From Brevundimonas mediterranea (lineage in GTDB: Bacteria > Pseudomonadota > Alphaproteobacteria > Caulobacterales > Caulobacteraceae), in assembly GCF_014196125.1 (NCBI RefSeq), contig NZ_JACIDA010000001.1, forward strand, positions 434,001-498,000: DNA of 64,000 bases, given 5' to 3'. Positions 42,974-52,712 of this stretch are shown piece by piece. The notes under the pieces are model-generated. The model saw only the letters and a list, made by a program, of their open reading frames with translations. It had not been told where the DNA came from and did not search any database. How positions within the stretch are numbered: position 1 is the first letter of the stretch; the number at the start of each line of letters is the position of its first letter. The position numbers and the translations under genes are program-made.

Positions 42974-43951
42974 ATGCTTGATCGCATGAGCGAAGACCAG
43001 AAGCCGCACGACGCCGATGCTGCCCAGACCAACGCGACCGACGCCACGCCGGAGGAAGTCTTCGCCGCGTCCGAGGCCGATGCGCCTGTGGAGGCGGTGA
43101 AGGATCCCGCCGCCGAAAAGCGCCCGGTCTGGAGCGACAAGGGGGACGCGCCGTTCGAGGACGAGCCGACGACTCCGGTCTATGCGCGCAAGCCCGCCAA
43201 GAAGGCCAAGGGCGAACAGAGCGCAGGTGACGAAACGGTCGAGATCGTGAAGACGATCTTCTTCGCCCTGTTGATCGCCATGGTGCTGCGGATCTTCCTG
43301 TTCCAGCCCTTCACCATCCCGTCGGCCTCGATGGAGCCGAACCTGTACGAAGGCGACTATATCGTCGTGTCGAAATGGTCCTACGGCTATTCGAAACACT
43401 CGATCCCGTTCAGCCCGCCGCTGTTCGACGGCCGCATCATGGGTTCGGCGCCCAAGCGCGGCGATATCGTGGTGTTCAAGCTGCCGCGCGACGACAAGAC
43501 CGACTTCATCAAACGGGTCATCGGCCTGCCGGGCGATCGCATCCAGATGATCGCCAACAAGCTGTATATCAACGACAAGCCGGTTCAGGACGTCGTCGTC
43601 AGCCAAGGCGAGATCGACGACATCTTCGGCGCGCACCCGATCGCCGAGGTCCGCGAGACCCTGCCGGAAGGCAAGAGCTTCATGACCCAGGACTTCGGCC
43701 CCGGCAACGACCTGGACGACACCCCGGTCTATGAGGTGCCGGTCGGCCACTACTTCATGATGGGCGACAACCGCGACAACTCGATCGACAGCCGTGTCGA
43801 ACAGTCCAGCGGCGTGGGCATGGTCCCGGCCGAGAACCTGGTCGGCAAGGCGCAGATCATCCTGTTCTCGTGGAAGCCCGGATCGTCGCTGTGGAACCCC
43901 GTCAGCTGGTTCAACGTGCGGCTCGACCGGTTCTTCAACGTCCTGCACTGA
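42974..43951 (+). CDS. lepB: Signal peptidase I with long acidic N-terminal extension
   Basis: 325 aa from the ATG at 42974 (an ATG at 42986 is also possible). It cuts signal peptides from exported proteins at the outer face of the inner membrane. About 85 charged, mostly acidic residues precede the single membrane anchor (VEIVKTIFFALLIAMVLRIF), longer than in most relatives. The catalytic serine is in FTIPSASMEPNLYEGDYIVV and the lysine in DDKTDFIKRVIGLPGDRI; the C-terminal box is YFMMGDNRDNSIDSR. Its TGA shares one base with the rnc start. Confidence 0.95.
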   Translation: MLDRMSEDQKPHDADAAQTNATDATPEEVFAASEADAPVEAVKDPAAEKRPVWSDKGDAPFEDEPTTPVYARKPAKKAKGEQSAGDETVEIVKTIFFALLIAMVLRIFLFQPFTIPSASMEPNLYEGDYIVVSKWSYGYSKHSIPFSPPLFDGRIMGSAPKRGDIVVFKLPRDDKTDFIKRVIGLPGDRIQMIANKLYINDKPVQDVVVSQGEIDDIFGAHPIAEVRETLPEGKSFMTQDFGPGNDLDDTPVYEVPVGHYFMMGDNRDNSIDSRVEQSSGVGMVPAENLVGKAQIILFSWKPGSSLWNPVSWFNVRLDRFFNVLH

Positions 43952-44661
43952 TGGCCAATCTACGGGCCGAGGCGGTCGCGGCGCTTCAGACACGCATTGG
44001 TCATGCCTTTAGGGATGCGGCCTTGCTGGAACGCGCCCTGACCCACGCCAGCGTGGGCGAGGGCGCGCCGGTGGGCGTGCACGGTCCGCGCGACAACGAG
44101 CGGCTGGAGTTTCTGGGCGACCGGGTGCTGGGCCTGCTGGTGGCCGAGAAACTGTCGCGGGACTATCCCACCGCCAACGAGGGCCAGCTCTCGTCCAGCC
44201 TGCACGCCCTAGTCGATAAGACCGCCTGCGCGCGCGTGGGGGAGACTCTGGGCGTCGGCGCCGCCTTGCGGCTGTCGCCGGGCGAGACCAAGACGGGGGG
44301 ACGTCGCAAGGCCGGGGTCATCGCCGACGCGGTCGAGGCCATCCTGGCGGCCGTCTATCTGGACGGCGGTCTGGAAGCTGCGCGGATCTTTTTCGACAAG
44401 GCCTGGGCGGAGGAGTTTTCGGCCCCGCCGTCGCGGACCGTGACCAACCCCAAGTCGGCGCTGCAAGAGTGGGCCCAAGCCAAGGGCCGGCCGCTGCCGA
44501 CCTATCGCATCGCGGATCGGACGGGTTCGGATCATGCGCCGACATTCACCGTCCAGGTGTCCGTCGAGGGCGTGGAGCCCTTGACCGCACAGGGGCGTTC
44601 GCGTCAGGAGGCGGAGAAGGCGGCCGCAACGGCTCTCCTCAAACGTGAAGGCGTCATTTGA
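43951..44661 (+). CDS. rnc: Ribonuclease III
   Basis: 236 aa. It cleaves double-stranded RNA in rRNA and mRNA processing. Signature NERLEFLGDRVLGLLVAEKL holds the metal-binding acids; ADAVEAILAAVYLDGGLEAA carries the second set. The C-terminal dsRNA-binding domain begins NPKSALQEWAQAKGRPLPTY. The ATG at 43951 overlaps the lepB stop (TGATG); the stop overlaps the TTG start of era. Confidence 0.97.
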   Translation: MANLRAEAVAALQTRIGHAFRDAALLERALTHASVGEGAPVGVHGPRDNERLEFLGDRVLGLLVAEKLSRDYPTANEGQLSSSLHALVDKTACARVGETLGVGAALRLSPGETKTGGRRKAGVIADAVEAILAAVYLDGGLEAARIFFDKAWAEEFSAPPSRTVTNPKSALQEWAQAKGRPLPTYRIADRTGSDHAPTFTVQVSVEGVEPLTAQGRSRQEAEKAAATALLKREGVI

Positions 44662-45605
44662 CCGATATCGAAAACCAGCGCGCGGGCTTCGCCGCCATCA
44701 TCGGCGCGCCGAACGCCGGCAAGTCGACGCTGGTGAACCGGCTGACCGGATCCAAGGTCTCCATTGTCACCCAGAAGGTGCAGACGACGCGGTTCCCGGT
44801 GCGCGGCATCGCCATGGAAGGCGACGCCCAGATCGTGCTGGTGGACACCCCCGGCATCTTCACCCCGCGCCGTCGCCTGGACCGGGCCATGGTCGCCTCG
44901 GCCTGGGGCGGCGCACAGGACGCGGACGTGGTCGTCCACCTGATCGACGCCCAGTCGCACATCAACTCGGAAGGCCGTGAAGGCACGGCGGCCGACCGTC
45001 GCTCGGCCGAGGACACCGAGACCATCATCGCCAATCTTCAGTCCACGGGGACGAAGGTGATCCTGGCGCTGAACAAGATCGACGGCATGCGCCGCGACAC
45101 CCTGCTGGCCCTGTCGCAGAAACTGTTCGAGAGCGGCGTGTACGACGAGGTCTATATGATCTCCGCCGCCAACGGCGACGGGGTCGAGGACCTGAAGCAG
45201 CGACTGGCGCGGTCGATGCCCCAGGGGCATTGGCTCTATCCCGAGGATCAGGCGGCGGACGTGCCCGTGCGGGTGCTGGCGGCCGAGATCACGCGCGAGA
45301 AGGTCTATCTGCGCGTCCACGAGGAACTGCCCTATTCGGCGGCGGTCGAGACCACCAGTTTCGAGGACCGCGCCGACGGCTCGGCCCGGATCGAACAGAC
45401 CATCTATGTCGAGCGCGAGAGCCAGCGGCCCATCGTCCTGGGCAAGGGCGGCCAGACGCTGAAATGGATCGGCCAGAAGGCGCGCGAGGAGCTGAACGAG
45501 ATCCTCGGCCGCCAGGTCCACCTGTTCCTGACCGTCAAGGTTGATCCGAAGTGGCAGGATTCACGGGCGCTCTACGCCCAGTTCGGTCTGGATTTCGACG
45601 TCTGA
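44658..45605 (+). CDS. era: GTPase Era
   Basis: 315 aa. Era binds 16S rRNA and helps 30S assembly. G1 GAPNAGKSTLVNRLTGSKVS, switch TRFPVRGIA, G3 VDTPGIFTPRRRLDRAM, G4 LALNKIDGMRRD, then a C-terminal KH domain with YVERESQRPIVLGKGGQTLK and IGQKAREELNEILGRQVHLF. The start is TTG, overlapping the rnc stop (TTGA), so synthesis is probably low and coupled to rnc. No in-frame ATG lies close by. Confidence 0.97.
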   Translation: MTDIENQRAGFAAIIGAPNAGKSTLVNRLTGSKVSIVTQKVQTTRFPVRGIAMEGDAQIVLVDTPGIFTPRRRLDRAMVASAWGGAQDADVVVHLIDAQSHINSEGREGTAADRRSAEDTETIIANLQSTGTKVILALNKIDGMRRDTLLALSQKLFESGVYDEVYMISAANGDGVEDLKQRLARSMPQGHWLYPEDQAADVPVRVLAAEITREKVYLRVHEELPYSAAVETTSFEDRADGSARIEQTIYVERESQRPIVLGKGGQTLKWIGQKAREELNEILGRQVHLFLTVKVDPKWQDSRALYAQFGLDFDV

Positions 45606-45611
45606 GTTCCC

Positions 45612-46856
45612 GTGTTTGAAGTGCCGCGTACCCCTGGGGGCCATCCCCGGCTCGTTCTGGGCGTCCTTGGGGCGCTGATCCTCGGCGGCGCGGTCTGGGC
45701 GGGCTTTTCGACGTCGGTCAAACCCGTCAGCGATGCGGTGCGGGCGGCGACCAGCCCCGAGACGCCGCCGCGGCCGCCGCTGGTCGTAGTCGAGGATCTG
45801 CCGCAACTGGCGGCGCGGCTGGAGCGTGAGGGCGCGGCCGGGCGGTTCATGGGCGGGGTTCTGGTGGCCAAGGGCGACCGGGTCCTGTTCCGTCAGGTCT
45901 ATGGCGAGGCGAACTACGAGCAGGGCCGGCCGCTGAAGCTGGATTCCCGATTCCGGCTGGCCTCGATCTCCAAACAGTTCACGGCGACGGCCATTCTGCG
46001 TCTTCAGGATGAGGGGAAGCTGAGCGTCTCCGACCCCGTCTGCAAATGGATCCAGCCGTGTCCGAAGGCGTGGGAGTCGGTGCGGATCAGCCACCTGTTG
46101 TCGCACACCTCGGGCATCCCGGACCTGATGGCGCGGCCGGGCTGGGGCATGCGGCGGACGACGCCGGCGACCCTGGATGAGCTGACCGAGGATTCGAAGC
46201 GGTTCGGCCTGCAGTTCGCGCCGGGAACCAAGGTCCGTTACGACAATGCGGGCTTCAACCTGGCGGCGGCCATCGTCGAGAAGGCCAGCGGCCGGCCCTA
46301 TCAAGCCTATATGCGCGAGACCTTCTTTGGTCCTCTGGGCATGAAGGACAGCGGGCTGGACCTGGACGGCGGCGACCATGGTGTGATCATGGGCTACGCC
46401 AACTTCCCGGCCGGACTGGCGGCCCAGCCGAACGCCAACACCTCCATCGTCGCGGGGGCGGGGGCGGTCTATTCTACCCTGGACGATCTGCTGGTCTGGC
46501 AGAGGGCGCTGCACCGGGGGGCGCTGCTGAAGCCGTTCAGCTATCAGCAGATGCTGGCCGACCACGCCCCGGCCGACACGCCCAAGGAGCGCGGCCATCC
46601 GCGCCGTGACTGGGGATACGGCGTCTTTGCGAACCGACTGGGCGATCAGGTCCGGCCCAGTTTCCAGGATCGCCAGATCTATCATACCGGCAGCTGGGGC
46701 GGGTTCCGCAATCTGATGCTGTATCAGCCCGAGGCCGATGTGACGGTGATCGTGCTGTCGAACAACTATCACCTCCGCGATCAGGTCTTTCTGATCAGCC
46801 AGCAGGCCATGGCCGAGGCCTTGGGCCGGGACTTCCCCACGACCCTGGCCCGCTGA
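45612..46856 (+). CDS. Serine hydrolase of the beta-lactamase/PBP4-like family
   Basis: 414 aa, GTG start. A membrane anchor or signal (about residues 13-35, PRLVLGVLGALILGGAVWAG) leads into a beta-lactamase-related domain. The nucleophile motif is SISKQFTA (SxxK), the second YDNAGFN (YxN), with SHLLSHTSGIPDL between them; the third motif is probably HTGSWGGFRN. Such class C-like hydrolases include D-aminopeptidases, esterases and carboxypeptidases, and only some are true lactamases. Placed 6 bp after era but unlikely to be functionally related. It is the first of four genes that separate era from recO. Confidence 0.85.
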   Translation: MFEVPRTPGGHPRLVLGVLGALILGGAVWAGFSTSVKPVSDAVRAATSPETPPRPPLVVVEDLPQLAARLEREGAAGRFMGGVLVAKGDRVLFRQVYGEANYEQGRPLKLDSRFRLASISKQFTATAILRLQDEGKLSVSDPVCKWIQPCPKAWESVRISHLLSHTSGIPDLMARPGWGMRRTTPATLDELTEDSKRFGLQFAPGTKVRYDNAGFNLAAAIVEKASGRPYQAYMRETFFGPLGMKDSGLDLDGGDHGVIMGYANFPAGLAAQPNANTSIVAGAGAVYSTLDDLLVWQRALHRGALLKPFSYQQMLADHAPADTPKERGHPRRDWGYGVFANRLGDQVRPSFQDRQIYHTGSWGGFRNLMLYQPEADVTVIVLSNNYHLRDQVFLISQQAMAEALGRDFPTTLAR

Positions 46857-46863
46857 TCGGCCG

Positions 46864-48432
<1,569 letters not shown>

Positions 48433-48462
48433 CTAAGGCGATCCATTCGACCTTGGTCGAGG

Positions 48463-48479
48463 ATGGACGGTGCGTCCAT
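48463..48479. promoter_or_regulatory. 17-bp palindrome in a divergent promoter region
   Basis: ATGGACGGTGCGTCCAT: 7-bp perfect arms with a 3-bp spacer. It lies midway between the CoA-transferase start (48375, minus) and the flavodoxin-like start (48563, plus). A nearby pair GATCCG/CGGATC and CAAATGA/TCATTTG (48489-48532) adds dyad symmetry. Size and position fit an operator for a dimeric regulator; none is encoded next to it. Confidence 0.4.
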
Positions 48480-48562
48480 GATCTCCGTCAAATGAGCCTC
48501 ACGATCCGATGGAACGCCAGACGGATCATTTGGTTAGCGAGAGACCTCCAGGAAGGATCGCT

Positions 48563-49180
48563 ATGAAAGCCCTTGTTCTGAACTGCACGCTCAAGCCGTC
48601 GCCGGAGACCTCGAGCACCGAAGCCCTCGCCCAGGTGGTGATCGACGAACTGGAGAAGGGCGGGGCCGAGGTGGAGATGGTTCGACTGGTCGACCTGAAC
48701 ATCAAGCCGGGCGTGAAGACGGACCAGGGGGCGGGCGACGACTGGCCCGCCGTGCATGACAAGATCATGGCCGCCAATATCGTCGTCTTCGCCACCCCGA
48801 CCTGGGTCGGGCAGATGTCCAGCGTCTGCATGCGGGCGCTGGAGCGGATGGACGCCCTGTTCGAGGAGACGGACGACAGCGGACGGCCTGTGGCCTTCGG
48901 CAAGGTGGGCGGCATCGTCATCACCGGCAACGAGGACGGCGCCCACCATATCGTGGCGACGGTGTCCCAGGCCCTGATCGACATGGGGTTCACCATGGCG
49001 GCGCAGAGCTGGACCTATTGGCACCTGGGCCCAGGGCCGGGGCCGGACTATGTCGAGACCGACGACGGACACGACTACTCGGATCGGGTCGGGCGCAACG
49101 CGGCGCGCAATCTGCTGTCCTTGGCCAAAGTGCTGAAACCAGACACCTACCCCGTTCCCGAAAGCGGAGAACAGGACTAG
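48563..49180 (+). CDS. Flavodoxin-fold NAD(P)H-dependent FMN reductase-like protein
   Basis: 205 aa from the ATG at 48563, following AGGAAGGA. N-terminal FMN-binding loop ALVLNCTLKPSPETSSTEAL, then VEMVRLVDLNIKPGVKT, and the FATPTWVGQMSSVCMRALER segment that wraps the isoalloxazine ring. ITGNEDGAHHIVATVSQAL continues the flavodoxin fold. These proteins reduce FMN or quinones, or act as flavin-dependent oxidoreductases; the substrate is unknown. Followed by an exported small protein 10 bp later, probably co-transcribed. Confidence 0.85.
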   Translation: MKALVLNCTLKPSPETSSTEALAQVVIDELEKGGAEVEMVRLVDLNIKPGVKTDQGAGDDWPAVHDKIMAANIVVFATPTWVGQMSSVCMRALERMDALFEETDDSGRPVAFGKVGGIVITGNEDGAHHIVATVSQALIDMGFTMAAQSWTYWHLGPGPGPDYVETDDGHDYSDRVGRNAARNLLSLAKVLKPDTYPVPESGEQD

Positions 49181-49190
49181 AACAGGCGAC

Positions 49191-49703
49191 ATGATCGCCG
49201 CCCTGTTCACCGCCCTGGTCCTTCAATCCGCGCCGCCGCTGGCGGCCATGGTTCCCCCGCAGGACGACAGTATCGGCATCGCCGCCCAGCGGGGGGTGGA
49301 CGAGGCGGCGGCGACCCTGGACCGGATGCACCAGGCGGCGGCGGACGCGGACGGCGCGACCTATTTCGCCCAGTTCAGCGACGGGGCCCGTTTCGTCGGC
49401 ACCGACGCCTCAGAGCATTGGGACATTCCGGCCTTCAAGGCCTATGCGGAACCGATATTCGCGCGGGGGCAGGGGTGGACCTATCGCCCCTATGACCGGA
49501 CCCTGATCATCTCGGGCGACTTCGCCTGGTTCGATGAGAAGCTGGACAACGACAGTTATGGCGCACTGCGGGGATCCGGGCTGCTGAGGCGGACCGGGCC
49601 GGGCGAGGTCTGGAAGATCGAACAGTATGTGCTCAGTTTCACGGTGCCGAACGACAAGGCCAGGGCGGTCGTGGACGTGATCAAGTCCGCCGCTGCCGAC
49701 TGA
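49191..49703 (+). CDS. Exported SnoaL/NTF2-like domain protein
   Basis: 170 aa. A signal peptide (FTALVLQSAPPLAAM) is followed by an NTF2-like cone fold: LDRMHQAAADADGATYFAQF, GARFVGTDASEHWDIPAFKA, YRPYDRTLIISGDFAWFDEK, and VWKIEQYVLSFTVPNDKA. It fits the SnoaL-like DUF4440/SnoaL_3 group that binds small ligands or acts as isomerases; in exported members the role is mostly unknown. Its stop shares one base with the recO start (TGATG). Confidence 0.8.
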   Translation: MIAALFTALVLQSAPPLAAMVPPQDDSIGIAAQRGVDEAAATLDRMHQAAADADGATYFAQFSDGARFVGTDASEHWDIPAFKAYAEPIFARGQGWTYRPYDRTLIISGDFAWFDEKLDNDSYGALRGSGLLRRTGPGEVWKIEQYVLSFTVPNDKARAVVDVIKSAAAD

Positions 49704-50434
49704 TGGATTTCCATGAAGAGGCCTTCGTTCTGTCGGCGCGGAGCCATGGCGACACCGGCGCCGTGGTGGACCTGCTGACCGAGACCCATGGCCGACGCGC
49801 GGCCTATGTGGCGGGCGGGGCGTCGCGCAAGATGCGACCCTTTCTGCAGGCCGGGGCGCGGGTGGTGGCGGACTATCGCGCGCGGACGTCGGACCATCTG
49901 GGTGGGGCTCGGCTGGAGCCGGTGGGCGAGGGGCCCAGCGCCCTGTTCGACGACGCCCTGGCCCTGACCGGCCTAGCGGCGGCGGCGGGGGTGGCCCAGG
50001 GCGCTCTGCCCGAGCGCGAGCCTCATCCCGGCGTCTTCCTGGCCTTCGAAGCCCTGATGGGGGCCTTCGCCCTGCCGGATGTCTGGCCGGCCATCTTCGT
50101 GCGGTTCGAGGCGGGACTGCTGGAGGATCTGGGGTTCGGGCTGGATCTGTCGAAATGCGCGGCGACCGGGACGGCGGACGACCTGATCTATGTCAGCCCT
50201 CGCACCGGACGGGCGGTCAGCCGCGCGGCCGGCGCCCCCTATGCTGACAAGATGCTGGCCCTGCCGCCCTTCATGCTGGGCGCGCAGGCGGGACTGGTCG
50301 AGGGGGACGTCAAGGCGGGATTCGACCTGACGGGGCATTTCCTGGAGCAGTTCGTCTTTCATCCACAAAACAAGCCCCTGCCGGCCGCGCGGGTCTGGAT
50401 GCTGGATCGGCTGGCCGAGACCGGACGTCTTTAA
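49703..50434 (+). CDS. recO: DNA repair protein RecO
   Basis: 243 aa. RecO anneals single strands and loads RecA with RecR in gap repair. N-terminal OB-fold FHEEAFVLSARSHGDTGAVV, DLLTETHGRRAAYVAGGASR, then the helical domain with FLAFEALMGAF and FVRFEAGLLEDLGFGLDLSK, the CAATG region (one cysteine of the zinc-binding site seen in some members), and HFLEQFVFHPQNKPLPAARV. In many alphaproteobacteria parC follows closely; here about 6.7 kb separates them. Confidence 0.95.
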   Translation: MDFHEEAFVLSARSHGDTGAVVDLLTETHGRRAAYVAGGASRKMRPFLQAGARVVADYRARTSDHLGGARLEPVGEGPSALFDDALALTGLAAAAGVAQGALPEREPHPGVFLAFEALMGAFALPDVWPAIFVRFEAGLLEDLGFGLDLSKCAATGTADDLIYVSPRTGRAVSRAAGAPYADKMLALPPFMLGAQAGLVEGDVKAGFDLTGHFLEQFVFHPQNKPLPAARVWMLDRLAETGRL

Positions 50435-50493
50435 GCGACGGCCTTGGTTCAACGCCTCGCAAGCGTGAGGCGCGACGTTCGCCTGAACCCTTC

Positions 50494-50510
50494 TTCAAGC
50501 CCGCCTTGAA
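50494..50510 (+). terminator. Short inverted repeat after recO, before the reb operon
   Basis: TTCAAG (50494-50499), loop CCCGC, CTTGAA (50505-50510), followed by AAAC. A second imperfect hairpin (GCCTCGC/GTGAGGC, 50455-50472) precedes it. Together they may end recO transcription or mark regulatory sites for the reb promoter, which should lie in 50435-50627. No T-tract follows either stem, so the terminator label is tentative. Confidence 0.35.
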
Positions 50511-50627
50511 AAACAACCATGGGAATTCACGCCAGGCGATATGGCGCGTCATGGTTGTGGGGGTCGACTTTCAACGGGGCCACGCGACCCTCCATCCGAG
50601 GCCTCAATCGAATGGAAGGAGACAACC

Positions 50628-50966
50628 ATGGCTATTCCGACCCCGGTGAACGGTCAGATCACCGACGCCGTCACCCAGGCGAACGTGAAGGTCCTTGGCG
50701 ACGCCCCGGCGATGGCCATGGGCGCGATCTATCAGTCGCTCGCCCACTCCACCGGCATTCTTTACGAGAACGCGACCTCCTCGCAGCAGCAGCTGGCGAT
50801 CGCCGCCCAGGCCGCGACCAATCAGGGCGTGATCCAGATCTACAGCGTCGACACCATGGCCGGCGCGGTCGCCACATCGAAGATCGCCCAGTCGGATACG
50901 CCCGACAACATGATGGCTCTGCTGACGGCCCTGCGCGCCGTCGGTCCCACGGCCGCGGTTTCCTGA
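50628..50966 (+). CDS. rebB: R-body protein, RebB family (killing trait), copy 1
   Basis: 112 aa, with GGAAGGAG ahead of the ATG at 50628. It has the full RebB pattern: VNGQITDAVTQANVKVLGDA, AMGAIYQSLAHSTGILYENA, SSQQQLAIAAQAATNQGVIQ, then a short variable tail. RebB proteins in Caedibacter and other bacteria polymerise into coiled, extensible ribbons (R-bodies) in the cytoplasm. The sequence is amphipathic and alpha-helical with no signal peptide. First gene of the reb operon; about 90% identical by eye to the next gene, so a recent tandem copy. Confidence 0.92.
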   Translation: MAIPTPVNGQITDAVTQANVKVLGDAPAMAMGAIYQSLAHSTGILYENATSSQQQLAIAAQAATNQGVIQIYSVDTMAGAVATSKIAQSDTPDNMMALLTALRAVGPTAAVS

Positions 50967-51007
50967 TTTTTCCGTCCCGCAAAACCCAAAACAGAAGGAC
51001 TTGAGAC

Positions 51008-51331
51008 ATGGCGCTTCCGACACCCGTCAACGGCATGATCACCGACGCCGTCACCCAGGCCAACGTCAAGGTGCTGGGCGACGCCCCGGCCATGGCCATG
51101 GGGGCGATTTACCAGTCGCTCGCCCACTCCACCGGCATTCTCTACGAAAACGCCGCCTCTTCGCAGCAGCAACTGGCCATCGCCGGCCAGGCCGCGACCA
51201 ATCAGGGCGTGATCCAGATCTACAGCGTCGACACCATGGCCGGCGCGGTCGCGGCCAGCAAGATCAGCCAGTCGGACACGCCTGACAATCTGCTGTCCCT
51301 GCTGACGGCCCTGCGCGCCACGGCGGCCTGA
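51008..51331 (+). CDS. rebB: R-body protein, RebB family (killing trait), copy 2
   Basis: 107 aa; AGAAGGAC precedes the ATG. It is nearly the same as copy 1, with about nine differences in the first 104 residues by eye, then a shorter tail. Long stretches of DNA are also almost identical (for example around 50818-50875 and 51198-51255), which points to recent duplication or gene conversion. Two nearly identical subunits beside divergent ones suggests dosage of a main structural subunit. 41 bp separate it from copy 1, and a 73-bp gap follows before the next gene. Confidence 0.92.
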   Translation: MALPTPVNGMITDAVTQANVKVLGDAPAMAMGAIYQSLAHSTGILYENAASSQQQLAIAGQAATNQGVIQIYSVDTMAGAVAASKISQSDTPDNLLSLLTALRATAA

Positions 51332-51404
51332 CGCCGCCCCTGGATATCCGTGACGGCTGCGGCGGGAGGCTGGCGCCCGCCGCACCACCCCCTGGAGGAC
51401 GACC

Positions 51405-51770
51405 ATGGTCGAGGCGAAGATGAACGAGAAGACGGCGGAAAAATCCGCACAGACCCTCGGCGACTTCGAGGAGATTCTGAAGCTCATGCTGGAGCTCAGC
51501 AAGAACCCCGCGACGGCCCCCACGGCGGAATCGGTCGCCAACACCCTGCTGACCGTCATCGGCTCGGGGCCCAGCTTCGCGGCGATGCAGAGCCTGGTGG
51601 CCGCCAATCAGGCCAGTGGGATGATGTATCACAACGCCGTCGCCAACCAGCAGACCACCAACATCCTGGGCATGGTCGCGACCATGAACTGCGTCCAGGC
51701 GCTGATGGACAAGCCGTCCGTCATCCCTTGGCCGGACATCGGTCCGCGTCGTGAGGAGCCGTTCGAATGA
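51405..51770 (+). CDS. Divergent RebB-like protein, 121 aa
   Basis: ATG at 51405 after CTGGAGGA. The C-terminal half (AANQASGMMYHNAVANQQTT, then NILGMVATMNCVQALMD) lines up with the NAVxxQQQxNxxxQA...GVxQ half of RebB proteins. The N-terminal half is different: acidic/basic helix EKTAEKSAQTLGDFEEILKL, then ESVANTLLTVIGSGPSFAAM. This may be a RebB-like subunit with a replaced N terminus, for example a capping or polymerisation-control subunit. Its stop overlaps the next start by 4 bp. The Reb assignment is by eye and needs a profile search. Confidence 0.65.
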   Translation: MVEAKMNEKTAEKSAQTLGDFEEILKLMLELSKNPATAPTAESVANTLLTVIGSGPSFAAMQSLVAANQASGMMYHNAVANQQTTNILGMVATMNCVQALMDKPSVIPWPDIGPRREEPFE

Positions 51771-52102
51771 CACGCGAGGAAAAGCGATTGAGAACCGAAG
51801 AGGGGCTCGCCGTTGCGGCCTGTCGGGACGACGCCCTGCTGCTGTGCGCCGGCGCCGGCGTGTGCAACGCCGGTCTGATCACCATCATGGCCTCGGCGGA
51901 CGCCTTTGCTGCGCGCCTGGCCGCCTCGACGCAGCATGCGGCGGAACTGTCGACGCTGCAGATCCGGCAACTGGCGACCAGCCTGGCCGACATGCAGCAG
52001 GTTCGCACGGTCCGGACCGCCGATGTCGGCGTGCGGTCGGTGTCGCAAGTTCGTCAGGAGCCTGCGCCATCGGCCTTCTACGGCGCGCCGGTCGTCACCT
52101 GA
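51767..52102 (+). CDS. Unrecognised reb-locus protein, 111 aa
   Basis: ATG at 51767 overlapping the previous stop (ATGA), with GAGGAG upstream. Charged N terminus (TREEKRLRTEEGLAV), a Cys-containing hydrophobic patch (LLLCAGAGVCNAGLITIMAS), then a helical Ala/Gln-rich region (AARLAASTQHAAELSTLQIR) and a Pro/Val tail. The Ala/Thr/Gln-rich helix has the flavour of RebB proteins but lacks their ITDAVTQ motif. No known family. Its place between reb genes suggests an R-body accessory role. Confidence 0.6.
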   Translation: MTREEKRLRTEEGLAVAACRDDALLLCAGAGVCNAGLITIMASADAFAARLAASTQHAAELSTLQIRQLATSLADMQQVRTVRTADVGVRSVSQVRQEPAPSAFYGAPVVT

Positions 52103-52129
52103 GCATCAAGAAAAGGGGGAGGCTTCGTC

Positions 52130-52354
52130 ATGAGCGACACCGTCAACGCACAGATCACCGACGCCGTCACCCAGACCAACGTCAAGGTGCTGGGCGAGGG
52201 GCCGGCGGAAGCCATGGCCGTATCGGTCCAGGCTGTGGCGCACGCCACCAGCCTGTCGGTCGAGAACGCCAGCCAGACCCAGGGGGGCATGCAGCAGATT
52301 AACAACGCCGCCGTCGGCGCCCTGATCGCCAAGATCCTCGAAATCGCGGTCTGA
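52130..52354 (+). CDS. Short RebB-family protein, 74 aa
   Basis: ATG at 52130 after AAAGGGGGAGG. It keeps the RebB core: VNAQITDAVTQTNVKVLGEG, EAMAVSVQAVAHATSLSVEN, ASQTQGGMQQINNAAVGALI. It ends about 35 residues earlier than the full-length copies and has GGMQQI in place of the QQQxxIxxQAATNQGV segment. A matching short protein lies at 52713-52946, so short and long forms seem to alternate. Next start only 3 bp after its stop. Confidence 0.88.
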   Translation: MSDTVNAQITDAVTQTNVKVLGEGPAEAMAVSVQAVAHATSLSVENASQTQGGMQQINNAAVGALIAKILEIAV

Positions 52355-52357
52355 ACC

Positions 52358-52693
52358 ATGGCCTATCCGACCGCCGTGAACAGTCAGATCACCGATGCGG
52401 TGACGCAGCAGAACCTGATGGTCCTGGGCGCCGCATCGACGATCGCCATGGGCTCGATCTACCAGAGCGCGGCCCATTCGACGGCGATCGTGTTCGAGAA
52501 CGCGGTCCAGGCCCAGCGCCAGGCCTCGATCTGCGCCCAGGCCGCCACCAACCAGGGCGTGATGCAGGTCTATGAGATGGGCAGCATGGTCTCGGCCATC
52601 GCCACCACGCGGATCGCCGCCCGACCGCCGACGCCCAGCCCGCTCGAAAACGCCCTTGTGCTGCTTATCGCCGCCAAACTGCTGAATCTCTAG
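52358..52693 (+). CDS. R-body protein, RebB family, copy 3
   Basis: 111 aa. VNSQITDAVTQQNLMVLGAA, IAMGSIYQSAAHSTAIVFEN, AVQAQRQASICAQAATNQGV, then a variable tail with Pro-rich RPPTPSP. Long-form RebB like copies 1 and 2 but clearly diverged. The start is 3 bp after the previous stop with no strong ribosome site, so it is probably translated by coupling to the short RebB upstream. Confidence 0.9.
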   Translation: MAYPTAVNSQITDAVTQQNLMVLGAASTIAMGSIYQSAAHSTAIVFENAVQAQRQASICAQAATNQGVMQVYEMGSMVSAIATTRIAARPPTPSPLENALVLLIAAKLLNL

Positions 52694-52712
52694 AATTGTC
52701 AGGATCTGAACC

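Noticed and set aside
45612..46856. Antibiotic-resistance beta-lactamase
   Set aside because: SxxK and YxN motifs are present, but the wider sequence matches general serine hydrolases of the class C-like family, which mostly lack lactamase activity.
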